Shown: positions 15,050 to 23,165 of the stretch, in pieces
How positions within the stretch are numbered: the first letter of the stretch is position 1
How the letters are laid out: each line of letters begins with the position of its first letter
DNA from: Clostridia bacterium
GTDB lineage: Bacteria > Bacillota_A > Clostridia > Christensenellales > Aristaeellaceae
DNA length: 25,984 bases
Assembly (NCBI GenBank): GCA_017530275.1
Contig: JAFXMP010000301.1
Span: forward strand, 1-25,984
Reading direction: 5' to 3'
Program-made: the position numbers and the translations under genes
Notes under the pieces: generated by a model
The model's input: only the letters and a program-made list of their open reading frames with translations
What the model was told of the DNA's origin: nothing
Databases searched by the model: none

Positions 15050-15532
15050 TCATCCGTTTTCAGGGGTTTTGCGCTGCTGCATCACGGTGAGCAGCATGCA
15101 TTTGAAAATCTTTGCCCGCTGTACGTCCTTCACCGCTTCCGGCACGGGACCGGCCAGCGCCTGAGGAGACAGGGCGGCCGCCATTAACTGAGCCGCTTCA
15201 TTGCTGACCACTTTTCTTTCCGCCAGCTGGGCGCACAAAACCTGGGCGGTTTGGGCGTCCAGGCTGTCGCCCACCCGTTCCCGCAGCAGGTAATCCAAAT
15301 GATCGCCGCTGGTCTGCCGCACGCGCACGATGCGGATGTAGCCGCCGCCCCCCCGCTGGGAGGAGGTGACGTAGCCGTGATCCAACGTAAACCGCGTGGC
15401 CAGTACATAATTGATTTGGGAAGGAGCGCAGTGGAAGTATTCCGCCAGTTCATTCCGCTTTAGCTCCACTTCAGGCTGGTCCTCCTGAAGCATGGCTTTG
15501 ATAAAGCTTTCGATGGTATCGCTTAATCGCAT
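15050..15532 (-). CDS. ctsR: Transcriptional repressor CtsR
   Basis: A 160-residue DNA-binding repressor of class III heat-shock genes. The helix-turn-helix region (LKRNELAEYFHCAPSQINYV, residues 24-43) and the beta-wing with its tetraglycine (QRGGGGYIRI, 59-68) match CtsR closely; the wing glycine loop is the thermosensor in B. subtilis CtsR. The carboxyl-terminal helices correspond to the McsB/ClpC-interaction domain. Two ATGs lie close together (ATGATCATG). GGAGGG abuts the first and is six bases from the second, so I choose the second, at 15530-15532. A much longer reading upstream runs through the promoter and is not real. It leads the ctsR-mcsA-mcsB-clpC operon and probably represses it through the operator directly upstream. 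Confidence 0.95.
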   Translation of the reverse strand: MRLSDTIESFIKAMLQEDQPEVELKRNELAEYFHCAPSQINYVLATRFTLDHGYVTSSQRGGGGYIRIVRVRQTSGDHLDYLLRERVGDSLDAQTAQVLCAQLAERKVVSNEAAQLMAAALSPQALAGPVPEAVKDVQRAKIFKCMLLTVMQQRKTPENG

Positions 15533-15550
15533 GATCATCCCTCCAAAGAA

Positions 15551-15567
15551 ATTGTCTTTCTTTGACC
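15551..15567 (-). promoter_or_regulatory. CtsR operator
   Basis: On the minus strand the 17-bp direct repeat GGTCAAAGAAAGACAAT fits the CtsR consensus of two RGTCAAA heptamers separated by NAN. The first half is perfect and the second matches five of seven. It covers the expected transcript start, directly between the -10 box and the ribosome site of ctsR, as expected for autoregulation. Confidence 0.85.
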
Positions 15568-15572
15568 ATTGC

Positions 15573-15601
15573 ATTGTACCACATTCCGATGAAATATGCA
15601 A
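15573..15601 (-). promoter_or_regulatory. Sigma-A promoter of the ctsR operon (extended -10)
   Basis: On the minus strand TTGCAT (15596-15601), a 17-base spacer and TACAAT (15573-15578), preceded by TGG, give an extended -10 promoter. The predicted start lies inside the CtsR operator. Confidence 0.8.
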
Positions 15602-15642
15602 GCGTTCAGGGATGAATATTTTTAGAAAAAAGATATAAATAT

Positions 15643-15812
15643 GGGGGAAACCTTCTTTGTGGACGCAGTGCCCAGAAACCCTGCCCTGGGGCCAGTTTTC
15701 ACCGGAAGGGCCGCAACGCCTGGAAAAAATCCAGCAGATGATTTTCAATGAAGGGCGGGCGGCAGCCCCGGAAAGGCCGAAAGGAACCGGACAGCAAAGA
15801 ATGGTTTCCCCC
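15643..15812. repeat. 170-bp intergenic element bounded by an 18-bp inverted repeat
   Basis: GGGGGAAACCTTCTTTG at 15643-15659 is matched in inverted orientation by the 18 bases at 15795-15812, with a single one-base indel. The interior (about 135 bp) is GC-rich, contains smaller stem-loops and no convincing gene. It lies just downstream of ftsK and upstream of the ctsR promoter. On the minus strand the end is followed by a T-rich run (down to about 15626), so it could act as a large 3' hairpin for ftsK. The alternative is a small non-autonomous mobile element; no target duplication is clear. Together with the ctsR promoter it accounts for the gap 15533-15841. Confidence 0.6.
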
Positions 15813-15841
15813 AGTTATTTGAATGACAACAACACCTACGC

Positions 15842-18800
15842 TTATTCGTTTTGCAGCATTTCCGCATACTGTTCCCGGGTGATCAGGGTTTTTCGCGGTT
15901 TGCTTCCTTCGGACATACTGATGATATTCCGCTTTTCCATTTCGTCGATCAGCCGTCCTGCCCGGGCGTAGCCCACCCTCAGGCGGCGCTGGAGCATGCT
16001 GGTGGAGGTTTGCCCGTCCTCCACGGCCATTTCGATAGCCTGCTGCAAGAGATCCTGGAAGCTGCCCTCGCCGTTGCCGGAAGCGCCGGGATCGTCGTCC
16101 CGGCTGGTGATCTCGTCAGCGCCTCGTTCTTCTGTGGCATTTTCCAGATGATCCACGATGTTGGGATCGTAGTCCGTCTGATACCGGCTGCCGATGTATT
16201 CGGCGATGGCGTTCACTTCCTCGTCGCTGACGAAACAGCCCTGCACGCGGGTGGGGGAAGCGCCGGTGGGCTTGTAGAGCATATCGCCCTTACCCATGAG
16301 CTTTTCCGCGCCGTTGATGTCGATGATGGTGCGGCTGTCCGTACCGGAAGACACGGCGAAAGCGATGCGGCTGGGGATATTGTTCTTGATTACGCCGGTG
16401 ATAACGTCCACGGAGGGGCGCTGGGTAGCCAGCACCATGTAAATGCCCGCGGCGCGGGCCAGCGCGGCCAGACGGCGGATGGATTCTTCCACGTCCTTGC
16501 GGCATACTTCCATCAGGTCCGCCATTTCATCGATGATCACCACGATATTGGGCAGCACCTTTTCGGTGCCCTGATTGGCTTTGTTGTATCCCGCCAGATT
16601 GCGCACGCCCTGGGTGGAAAATTTGCCGTAGCGTTCCAGCATTTCCTGCACCACCCAGGAAAGCGCCCCGGCGGCTTTCTTAGGATCGGATACCACAGGC
16701 ACCAGCAGGTGGGGGATGGGATTGTATACGCTCAGTTCCACCTGCTTGGGGTCCACCATGATCAAGCGCACCTGCTCGGGGGTGGTGCGGTACAGCAGGC
16801 TGCACACGATGGAGTTGATGCAAACAGATTTGCCGCTGCCCGTAGCGCCGGCGATGAGCAAATGGGGCATTTTGCTCAAATCGCACAGCACCGGCGCGCC
16901 GGCGATATCTTTGCCCAGGGCAACCAGCAGGGGAGAGGGGTTGGCTTTCATTTCGGGGCTGTCCAGAACCTCTTTCAGGGATACGGTGCTCACCAGCTTG
17001 TTGGGCACTTCGATGCCGATATAATTTGTTCCCTGAATGGGCGCTTCCACGCGCACATGCTGGGTTTTCAGCTCCAGGGCCAGGTTATCCGAGGTATTGG
17101 CCACCTTGCTCACCTTCACGCCGGGAGCGATCTGGATGGCGAAGCGGGTGATGGAAGGGCCGTGCATGATCTGCTTGACTTCGGATTCCACGCCGAAGGA
17201 ACGTAGGGTGCCTTCTATGATCTGGGCCCGGCGTTCGTCTTCCTGGGCAGCGTCTTCCTGGGGCACGTGCTTTGAATCGCGCAGCAGGCGCAGCGGCGGG
17301 GCGTCATAGGGAAATACATCCTCCATGGTGATCTGCTTTACCTTGGGGGCAGTGGTGCCGTCCAGCCGTTTGCCGGGCGCGTCCTTTTTTTCCTGACGTG
17401 GGGAAATGGCGATTTTTTCGCCTGTAATGGGCATCACGGGGTCGGTGAATACCTGCTTGGGTTCGCCTTTGGCCGTGGTATGATCGGGCATTTCCAGCGC
17501 CGCTTTTTTCTGGTTCACCTGGGCGGCCCAGGACGCGGGGGCGTCCTTCGGCGCGGATACGGCGGGAGCGGGTTCCGCGTCCTTCGCGGCATGGCGGGGT
17601 GCAGGAACGGGCTTGGGTACCGGCACGTTTGACGCCGCTTTGGCAGCGGGTTGAATTTGCTTTACTACGGCGCCTTCCGGTACTTCCCAGGGAAGATCGT
17701 CCTCGTCCAGAGCCTGACCGGAGGGAGCGGGCTTGGGGGCGATCGCAGGCTTTGCGTTTTTTTCCGATCTCCTTTGCCGTTCAGAAGACCGTTCTTTTTC
17801 CACGGGCTTATCCGTATCCAGGGGAGGCTGGGTTTCGATGACGGGCTCCTGTTTGGAAACCGGCCCTGTTTCTTTCAGCCGGTTTAGAATGCCGGACAAC
17901 AGGCTTGGCTTCTCTTCTTTTTTTTCGGCCGGCTGTTTATCCATCTGAACCGGTTCGGCGGTCTTGCGCCAGTCGGGCGTTTCCATGGCTGGGCGTTTTT
18001 CTTCCGTCGGAAAACGTTCCTCGTACAGGTCGGGCTGCACGGGGAAAAAGCCCTGATCGTCCTGCTTGGACTGGGCTGTGTAAACGGGCTGCGTGTTATA
18101 AATCGGCGCAGTGCGGTAATAATCCGGGGGCGCGGTCTGCTCTGGCTGAACGTCCGCGTCAGAATAAAGCGGGGCCTGCTCTGCCGGGGGATTCTCCTGG
18201 TTCGGGACAGGCTGTTCTTCCTGCCGCCTGATGCGCTTTTCCCGCTGCTTTTCGCCCCAGTCCGACGCGGCGCGGAACATGCTGCCGGGATGCAGCCGCA
18301 GGAAAATCAGAAGCAGCGCAAGGATCAGTGCGCCTACCAGCAGGCATGCGCCCATGCGCGTGAGCAGTTGGGCCAGAGGATAGGCGATCAGCATGCCGAT
18401 CAGGCCCCCCGCGCCGGTGGAGCGCTGGAGATACGCCTGGTTCAGGCACGCGGTATAGTGATCCCCCGCGCCAAAACCGGCGTATTCCGCCTGACGGCTC
18501 ACAAAATCCAAATAGGGCAGAGAAATGCCCCCGCCCTGAGGCACCCGGGCGATCAGGGTATAGCCCGCCAGCGCCAGCAGGTACAGGGCGGTCACAATAA
18601 AAAAATTCCTCGCAGACACCCGGTGACGGCAGGAAACAAGCAGCTTAGCCCCGCCCCAGATCAGCAGAAATATCAGCCCGGGGCACAGGGGGCCGCACAG
18701 GCCCAGCAGCATCCAATACAGCTGATGCAGGTAATAGCTTTCCTGAATGCCGATCATTGCGATCATAAGAGCCATGCCCAGGGTGAGCATGAACATGCCC

Positions 18801-18889
18801 AAAGTAATGTATAAAGCCGCGCCCCGGCCAGTGGTATGGACGGGGGCGGGCTGGTTTTGCGGTTTGTTTTTTGCGGCGGTTGCGCTCAT
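15842..18889 (-). CDS. DNA translocase of the FtsK/SpoIIIE family
   Basis: A 1015-residue membrane-anchored DNA pump that moves chromosomal DNA through the division or sporulation septum. The amino-terminal 200 residues hold four or five membrane helices (about 24-46, 58-82, 92-112, 168-200). A long Pro/Gln/Glu/Lys-rich linker follows (about 210-500), then the alpha/beta ATPase with Walker A AGATGSGKSVCIN near residue 685 and a Walker B VVIIDEMADLM. The carboxyl end is a winged-helix gamma domain (LQRRLRVGYARAGRLIDEME) that reads the KOPS/SRS sequence. AAAGGAG lies before the ATG. It is larger than B. subtilis SpoIIIE (787), mainly because of the linker. Its place beside dpaAB, as in B. subtilis, suggests the SpoIIIE orthologue, but FtsK and SpoIIIE cannot be separated by sequence alone. 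Confidence 0.95.
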   Translation of the reverse strand: MSATAAKNKPQNQPAPVHTTGRGAALYITLGMFMLTLGMALMIAMIGIQESYYLHQLYWMLLGLCGPLCPGLIFLLIWGGAKLLVSCRHRVSARNFFIVTALYLLALAGYTLIARVPQGGGISLPYLDFVSRQAEYAGFGAGDHYTACLNQAYLQRSTGAGGLIGMLIAYPLAQLLTRMGACLLVGALILALLLIFLRLHPGSMFRAASDWGEKQREKRIRRQEEQPVPNQENPPAEQAPLYSDADVQPEQTAPPDYYRTAPIYNTQPVYTAQSKQDDQGFFPVQPDLYEERFPTEEKRPAMETPDWRKTAEPVQMDKQPAEKKEEKPSLLSGILNRLKETGPVSKQEPVIETQPPLDTDKPVEKERSSERQRRSEKNAKPAIAPKPAPSGQALDEDDLPWEVPEGAVVKQIQPAAKAASNVPVPKPVPAPRHAAKDAEPAPAVSAPKDAPASWAAQVNQKKAALEMPDHTTAKGEPKQVFTDPVMPITGEKIAISPRQEKKDAPGKRLDGTTAPKVKQITMEDVFPYDAPPLRLLRDSKHVPQEDAAQEDERRAQIIEGTLRSFGVESEVKQIMHGPSITRFAIQIAPGVKVSKVANTSDNLALELKTQHVRVEAPIQGTNYIGIEVPNKLVSTVSLKEVLDSPEMKANPSPLLVALGKDIAGAPVLCDLSKMPHLLIAGATGSGKSVCINSIVCSLLYRTTPEQVRLIMVDPKQVELSVYNPIPHLLVPVVSDPKKAAGALSWVVQEMLERYGKFSTQGVRNLAGYNKANQGTEKVLPNIVVIIDEMADLMEVCRKDVEESIRRLAALARAAGIYMVLATQRPSVDVITGVIKNNIPSRIAFAVSSGTDSRTIIDINGAEKLMGKGDMLYKPTGASPTRVQGCFVSDEEVNAIAEYIGSRYQTDYDPNIVDHLENATEERGADEITSRDDDPGASGNGEGSFQDLLQQAIEMAVEDGQTSTSMLQRRLRVGYARAGRLIDEMEKRNIISMSEGSKPRKTLITREQYAEMLQNE

Positions 18890-18906
18890 GGTTTCTCCTT
18901 TTTGAG

Positions 18907-20148
18907 TTATTCAAGCGCCAGCTTGATATATTGTATAATGCCGTTTTCATCGGCGTACAGAGTAAAGATATCGCCGTTTAGCTTGTAGATGATTGCCGTG
19001 CCGGGACATACGCGGTAGATTTCAGCAGCCGCTTCATCCAGGTTAAGCCGCGTCATCGGTTCCTGGCCGATCAGGGCTTCCGCTTTGATCAGGGTGGTTT
19101 TTCCGGTAAAGATGCCGAAGTAATCCACCCGATGGGACAGGATGCCGGTGACGGTTTCTTCGTTTTCGTCCGTCAAAATCATCGTGCCCCGCAGGTTGGC
19201 GGTTTCCACTTCAAAGCACGCGCCGCCGGGGTAGTATTCCGAATCGGCGGCCTGGGGATAGTAATCCGTCAGCACTTCCACGGACATGCCCAGCTCCCCT
19301 TCCATGTTGAAGCCCCACAGCGGGTAAACGCCCATGCAGATTTCGTCCATCTGTTCTTTCATGGTCATACCGCCCAGGTATTCTTCCGGTATGCTCAGCA
19401 CGGACAGGGGAACGCCGTCCGGCGAAGTGTCCAGCCAATCCCACAGTTCGCTGTACCGGAACGAAACGGCCCCGGAATCCCCGGACAGGAAGGAAAGCTG
19501 GCTGTTTTCGTAGTACAGGATCAGGTTGCCGTTGCCGTCCAGGAAAAAGCGGTCGTAGGGCACGGGGAAAAGCTGGTTGTTTTCTAAGTAGGTGGAAAGG
19601 GTGGGCTCCACATCTTCTTCCAGATAGTTTTCGATGAACGCCTTGGCCCCCTCCGGGTCGGTGAACAGGTCTTCAAAGGCGACGGGTTCCCCGGTTTTCA
19701 TGTTCAGGGTCATGGGATAATACACCTGGGACGGACGGCCCGCCAGCATTTTTCCCTTGGCGCTGAACACCAGGGACACAGAAGGGGCGCATTTCAGGTT
19801 TTCCCACGTTTCATCCCAAACATAGGGGACGGACGTGGCATAATCCATTTTGAGCCCCGTGCCGCCCGCCGAAAGGGTGGAAAGCAATTGAATATAGGCG
19901 GGGATTTGGGCCGTTTCCAGCATATATCCATTGATCTTTTCGGCCAGCGCCTGGGCCTCCGGGTTTTCGCTCCCGTTCAGCGACGGATAGGACACAAAGC
20001 TGCCAGCGGGGCCGTTTTCCGTTTTTTCCTCCCAGAAGCAATCGGAAAGCACGTCAGCCGGGGATTCGGCCAGGCCGGAGAAAACGGGCAAACAAAGCAT
20101 CAGCAGCGCGAGCGTCAGGGCGGTGAAAGCGTTCACATTGTATTTCAT
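18907..20148 (-). CDS. Secreted DUF4163/DUF3298-type protein
   Basis: A 413-residue exported protein. The amino end MKYNVNAFTALTLALLMLCL followed by PVFSGLAES is a signal peptide. The mature part begins with a DUF4163-like segment (FVSYPSLNGSENPEAQALAE), and continues with a DUF3298-like part (PMTLNMKTGEPVAFEDLFTD, then FFLDGNGNLILYYENSQL and VSFRYSELWDWLD). Similar domains occur in RsiV-type anti-sigma factors and in the non-catalytic part of some peptidoglycan deacetylases. No catalytic deacetylase domain or transmembrane anchor is seen here; the last 150 residues are unassigned. GGAGG abuts one ATG (20154) and is seven bases from the next (20146-20148), which I take as the start. It lies 17 bp before ftsK and 29 bp after dpaB. 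A cell-envelope role connected with division or sporulation is inferred from context only. Confidence 0.85.
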   Translation of the reverse strand: MKYNVNAFTALTLALLMLCLPVFSGLAESPADVLSDCFWEEKTENGPAGSFVSYPSLNGSENPEAQALAEKINGYMLETAQIPAYIQLLSTLSAGGTGLKMDYATSVPYVWDETWENLKCAPSVSLVFSAKGKMLAGRPSQVYYPMTLNMKTGEPVAFEDLFTDPEGAKAFIENYLEEDVEPTLSTYLENNQLFPVPYDRFFLDGNGNLILYYENSQLSFLSGDSGAVSFRYSELWDWLDTSPDGVPLSVLSIPEEYLGGMTMKEQMDEICMGVYPLWGFNMEGELGMSVEVLTDYYPQAADSEYYPGGACFEVETANLRGTMILTDENEETVTGILSHRVDYFGIFTGKTTLIKAEALIGQEPMTRLNLDEAAAEIYRVCPGTAIIYKLNGDIFTLYADENGIIQYIKLALE

Positions 20149-20169
20149 GGCCATACCTCCACAATATAC

Positions 20170-20198
20170 AGTATACCCTATTTTCCGTCGTTTTTCAA
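20170..20198 (-). promoter_or_regulatory. Sigma-A promoter for the DUF3298-type gene and ftsK/spoIIIE
   Basis: On the minus strand TTGAAA (20193-20198), exactly 17 bases, and TATACT (20170-20175) match the consensus at five of six positions each. The dpaB stop codon (20178-20180) falls in the spacer. The expected start is near 20163, just before the ribosome site. Confidence 0.8.
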
Positions 20199-20774
20199 GG
20201 GGGCCAGCAGGATGGGCTGCGTCTGCGCTCCCGCCAATGCGGCGGCCAGGGCTTCGGGAATTTTGGCAAAATCCGCCACCACGCTGCGGGGTTTTCCGAT
20301 GGGATCATCCTGACGGAAGGGCACTATATATACGTTTCGCATGGCCAAAATCTTCCCGATATTTTCCGCCGCCGTGGAAAGTCCATCGTTGGTAGAGGGG
20401 GCCACCAGCACCGGGCGGCTGTTGCGCAGGTGGGATTTGGCCCCCAGCAGCGCCGGGGTATCGAAAATGCCGTGGGCCATTTTGCCCATGCTGGCCCCGG
20501 TCATGGGAGCGATAACGTAGGCATCCAGCAGCTTTTTGGGGCCGATGGGTTCCACCTCTGGCAAAGTAGAAAGCGGTCCGTTTCCGGTCAATTCCTCCAG
20601 CGTCTGCCACACCCTTTCGCTGCTGAAAAAGCGGGTGTCCTCCTTCGCGGACCGTTCGGACAGAATGGGCGTCACCTCGTATCCCTGATTCACCAAGCTT
20701 TCGATCACCGAAAACACCTGCCCGAACGTGCAGAAGCTGCCCGTCAGGGCAAAGCCGATCCTGGTTTTGCTCAT
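20178..20774 (-). CDS. dpaB: Dipicolinate synthase subunit B
   Basis: A 198-residue flavoprotein-like subunit (SpoVFB family) that, with DpaA, makes dipicolinic acid in the mother cell for the spore core; B. subtilis SpoVFB is 200 residues. The amino end RIGFALTGSFCTFGQV, the AYVIAPMTGASMGKMAHGI region, VLVAPSTNDGLSTAAENIGK and the late NVYIVPFRQDDP follow the family pattern. The ATG overlaps the TGA of dpaA (ATGA at 20771-20774), so the two subunits are made together. No separate ribosome site is needed. Its presence implies that the organism makes endospores, or descends from one that did. Confidence 0.95.
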   Translation of the reverse strand: MSKTRIGFALTGSFCTFGQVFSVIESLVNQGYEVTPILSERSAKEDTRFFSSERVWQTLEELTGNGPLSTLPEVEPIGPKKLLDAYVIAPMTGASMGKMAHGIFDTPALLGAKSHLRNSRPVLVAPSTNDGLSTAAENIGKILAMRNVYIVPFRQDDPIGKPRSVVADFAKIPEALAAALAGAQTQPILLAPLKNDGK

Positions 20775-21511
20775 GCCGATCCCTCCCGTTCCATGTAGTT
20801 GAGCAGCGTTTCAGCGGCGGACAGGGGGCAGTACCGCCCCGGCAGGCCGCTTTCCAAAAACGCTTTGAGGCCCAGGATTTCCGCCGCGTCCCGGTCAATG
20901 CCGTAGGGGGCGCTGGCCAAGTCGATCAATACGCAATGCGGCCTGACGCGCCGCAGTTCCTTTTCCCCTAACACAGGAGCGGGCACGGTGTTGAACACCG
21001 CGTCCATCCGAGGCAGTACCTTTGGCATTTCCCGGATGGACACGCTGTTTTCCCCGGCCTCCCGCCTGCTTTCCTCCCGCCGGGCCGCCACCGTGACCGC
21101 AGCCCCCATGGCCCGCAGCAGCCCCGTCAGCGCCTTGCCGATGCGCCCATATCCGGTCACCAGACACTGAGAACCCCGCAGGGCCCGGTTCATGCGGGCC
21201 ACGGCGGTGAACAGCGCCCCTTCGGCGGTCAGCTTCGCGTTTTCCTGGGTATAGCTTTCATCCGAAAGCACCCGCAGCAGCTTCCAGCCCCGTTTTTCCG
21301 CCAGCCTGTCAAAGGCCGCGTCCGTCATGCCGCACACGATCTTTTGCCCCCTGGGCAGCTGATCCGCCGTTTCCTCCGACAGATACGATCTTGGCAGCGG
21401 CAGCACCGCCATGTCCCAGGGGCCATGATCCGGCGTGGAGTGGCCCCGTGCGGTGCACAGTTCGGCCAAGTATTTATCCCTTTCCCCGTTTCCGCAGATC
21501 AGGACGCGCAT
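20771..21511 (-). CDS. dpaA: Dipicolinate synthase subunit A
   Basis: A 246-residue NAD(P)-binding subunit (SpoVFA family) of dipicolinate synthase. It shows SYTQENAKLTAEGALFTAV (86-104), the dinucleotide-binding turn VTGYGRIGKALTGLLRAMGA (118-137), VFNTVPAPVLGEKEL and a conserved LIDLASAPYGID near the end, followed by GLPGRYCPLSAAETLL. B. subtilis SpoVFA is 297 residues. The shortening is in the amino-terminal domain, about 45 residues smaller than usual, while the catalytic half is complete. AAGGAGGG lies nine bases before the ATG at 21509-21511 (an intervening ATG is too close). A sigma-K-like promoter is placed directly upstream. It overlaps dpaB by four bases. Confidence 0.93.
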   Translation of the reverse strand: MRVLICGNGERDKYLAELCTARGHSTPDHGPWDMAVLPLPRSYLSEETADQLPRGQKIVCGMTDAAFDRLAEKRGWKLLRVLSDESYTQENAKLTAEGALFTAVARMNRALRGSQCLVTGYGRIGKALTGLLRAMGAAVTVAARREESRREAGENSVSIREMPKVLPRMDAVFNTVPAPVLGEKELRRVRPHCVLIDLASAPYGIDRDAAEILGLKAFLESGLPGRYCPLSAAETLLNYMEREGSA

Positions 21512-21537
21512 ATCATCCCTCCTTTTTCTTGCTGCTG

Positions 21538-21565
21538 TATCATATGAAAACAAAAATCTCTCTGT
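21538..21565 (-). promoter_or_regulatory. Sigma-K-like promoter for dpaA-dpaB
   Basis: On the minus strand CATATGATA (21538-21546) fits the sigma-K -10 consensus CATANNNTA, and GCACA lies about 16-17 bases upstream, giving the AC-type -35. B. subtilis spoVF is known to be sigma-K dependent. The predicted leader is about 20 bases and contains the ribosome site. Confidence 0.6.
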
Positions 21566-21579
21566 GCTGAAAAAAGGGG

Positions 21580-21608
21580 TGGAAAAATCAACGGGATTCC
21601 TGTATAAT
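21580..21608 (+). promoter_or_regulatory. Promoter for the solute-binding protein and galactokinase genes
   Basis: A perfect TATAAT (21603-21608) lies 17 bases after TGGAAA (21580-21585; four of six -35 matches). It faces away from the sigma-K-like promoter of dpaA, with about 15 bp between the -35 regions. Confidence 0.6.
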
Positions 21609-21638
21609 AAATTGATTTTTCATCAAGGAGGATGGAAC

Positions 21639-23150
21639 ATGGCAATCAAGCGGATGGTCAGCCTGCTTCTGGCGCTGCTGCTGTGCTTTGGCGTATCGGC
21701 AATGGCGGAGGAAGCGAACGCGCCTCAGTTCGTGATGGCGGGCTATGATAATACGCAGTACCGGGATTGGCTGAATAATCAGTTTTTTGTTCGGATGGAA
21801 GAACGCATGGGGATCAAGTTCGTATACCAGCAGTATACCGACGCGACCGCCTGGCAGAAGGCCAAGGACCAAATGACCGCGGGAAGCGACAGCCTGCCCG
21901 ACGTGCTGTTTAAGGCGGCGCTGACCAGCGCGGAATGCATAGCGCTGCGGGAAAAAGGCGTACTCATCGACTTAAAGCCGTACCTGCAGGAAAACTGCCC
22001 CAACCTTTGGGCGATCCTGGAAGCGAATCCCGACTATTTGGCGGCTATTACCCTGCCGGACGGCAGCATCGCAGCCCTGCCCTTTATTTCGGAACCCTCC
22101 GCGCAGAATTATATGTGGATCAACCGGGAATGGCTGAAAACCCTGCGGCTGGAGGAACCCACCACGGCCCAGGAGCTGCTTGACGTGCTCACCGCCTTCC
22201 GGGACCGGGACCCCAACCGCAACGGCAAAGCGGACGAGATCCCCATGGGCTTTCTGGGGCCCTTCGATCTCAAATTCCTGGCCCACGCTTTCGGCCTGAT
22301 CGCCAACGATTACAACGTATACGCGGAAAATAGCACGGTGAAATTCATGCCGCTGGAGGATAACTACCGCCTGTTCGTTACCTGGTGCCGGGACCTATAC
22401 CGGGAAGGTCTGCTGGACAAGAACGGTTTTTCCTATACGGACGAAATGCGCACCGTCACCGATACCAATGCCACCGCTACCTACGGGATCATCCTGGCCA
22501 GCATGGCGGCGGATATTTTCCAGGTTTCCTGGGCGGAAAACTATGAGATCATGATGCCGCTTTCCTATGACGGCCAACAGGTGTACCGTGACTTTTCCGG
22601 GCCCGTGCTGCGGGGCACCTTCGCTATCACCAGCCATTGCGCGGAACCGGAAAAACTGCTCCAGTGGGTGGATTTCCTGTATACGCAGGAGGGAGCCATT
22701 CTGTCCGCCATCGGTCAGGAGGACGTGGATTATCTGGTGGACGGCGACGGCACCTGGCGGCTGCTGGAAAGCAACCAAAGCAATTATGACATGTACCGGG
22801 CGGGCACCCTCATCGAGGGCGGCGCGGAGAGCCCCGGCGTGATGGCGGGCGATTTCCAGAGCCGGATCAGCGGCGGAACCCTGGTAAAAACCATCCTGGA
22901 AAAACAGGAACAGTTCAGCAAATATGTTCAGCTGCCCTTCCCATATTATACTCTGACCGCTGATCAGGAAAAGCAGATCGCGCCTTTACAGGCGGAAATC
23001 GGTTATTATGTGGATATGCAGCTTGCGCGCTGGGTGCTGGGCGAAGAAGAAATAACGGATGAAAGCTTCATCAGCTTTGAAAAGCATCTGAATGAATTGG
23101 GTCTTGAACAGTTCCTGGCTTTCTGGCAGGATATTCTGGACCATCAGTAA
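21639..23150 (+). CDS. Extracellular solute-binding protein, family 1 (sugar or oligosaccharide type)
   Basis: A 503-residue exported binding protein of the large family-1/LipO-like group. MAIKRMVSLLLALLLCFGVS followed by AMAEE is a signal peptide with a cut after AMA and no lipobox. The mature protein has the usual order: YDNTQYRDWLNNQFFVRMEE, DQMTAGSDSLPDVLF, LIDLKPYLQENCPNLW, the hinge segment YMWINREWLKTLRLEEPTT and an EF-hand-like calcium loop (DRDPNRNGKADE, about 189-200) typical of this group. AAGGAGG at 21625-21631 precedes the ATG at 21639; an ATG abutting that site is rejected. No permease or ATPase gene lies beside it in the window, so it must share a transporter encoded elsewhere. 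Its stop codon forms part of the ribosome site of the galactokinase gene, 15 bp downstream. Confidence 0.9.
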   Translation: MAIKRMVSLLLALLLCFGVSAMAEEANAPQFVMAGYDNTQYRDWLNNQFFVRMEERMGIKFVYQQYTDATAWQKAKDQMTAGSDSLPDVLFKAALTSAECIALREKGVLIDLKPYLQENCPNLWAILEANPDYLAAITLPDGSIAALPFISEPSAQNYMWINREWLKTLRLEEPTTAQELLDVLTAFRDRDPNRNGKADEIPMGFLGPFDLKFLAHAFGLIANDYNVYAENSTVKFMPLEDNYRLFVTWCRDLYREGLLDKNGFSYTDEMRTVTDTNATATYGIILASMAADIFQVSWAENYEIMMPLSYDGQQVYRDFSGPVLRGTFAITSHCAEPEKLLQWVDFLYTQEGAILSAIGQEDVDYLVDGDGTWRLLESNQSNYDMYRAGTLIEGGAESPGVMAGDFQSRISGGTLVKTILEKQEQFSKYVQLPFPYYTLTADQEKQIAPLQAEIGYYVDMQLARWVLGEEEITDESFISFEKHLNELGLEQFLAFWQDILDHQ

Positions 23151-23165
23151 GGAGGGGGAAGAATC

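Noticed and set aside
15657..15841. Possible short plus-strand protein within the 170-bp element
   Set aside because: No ribosome site, it runs on into antisense of ftsK, and the inverted-repeat structure explains the segment better.
15851..17206. 451-codon plus-strand frame inside ftsK
   Set aside because: Antisense to the conserved ATPase domain; typical shadow composition.
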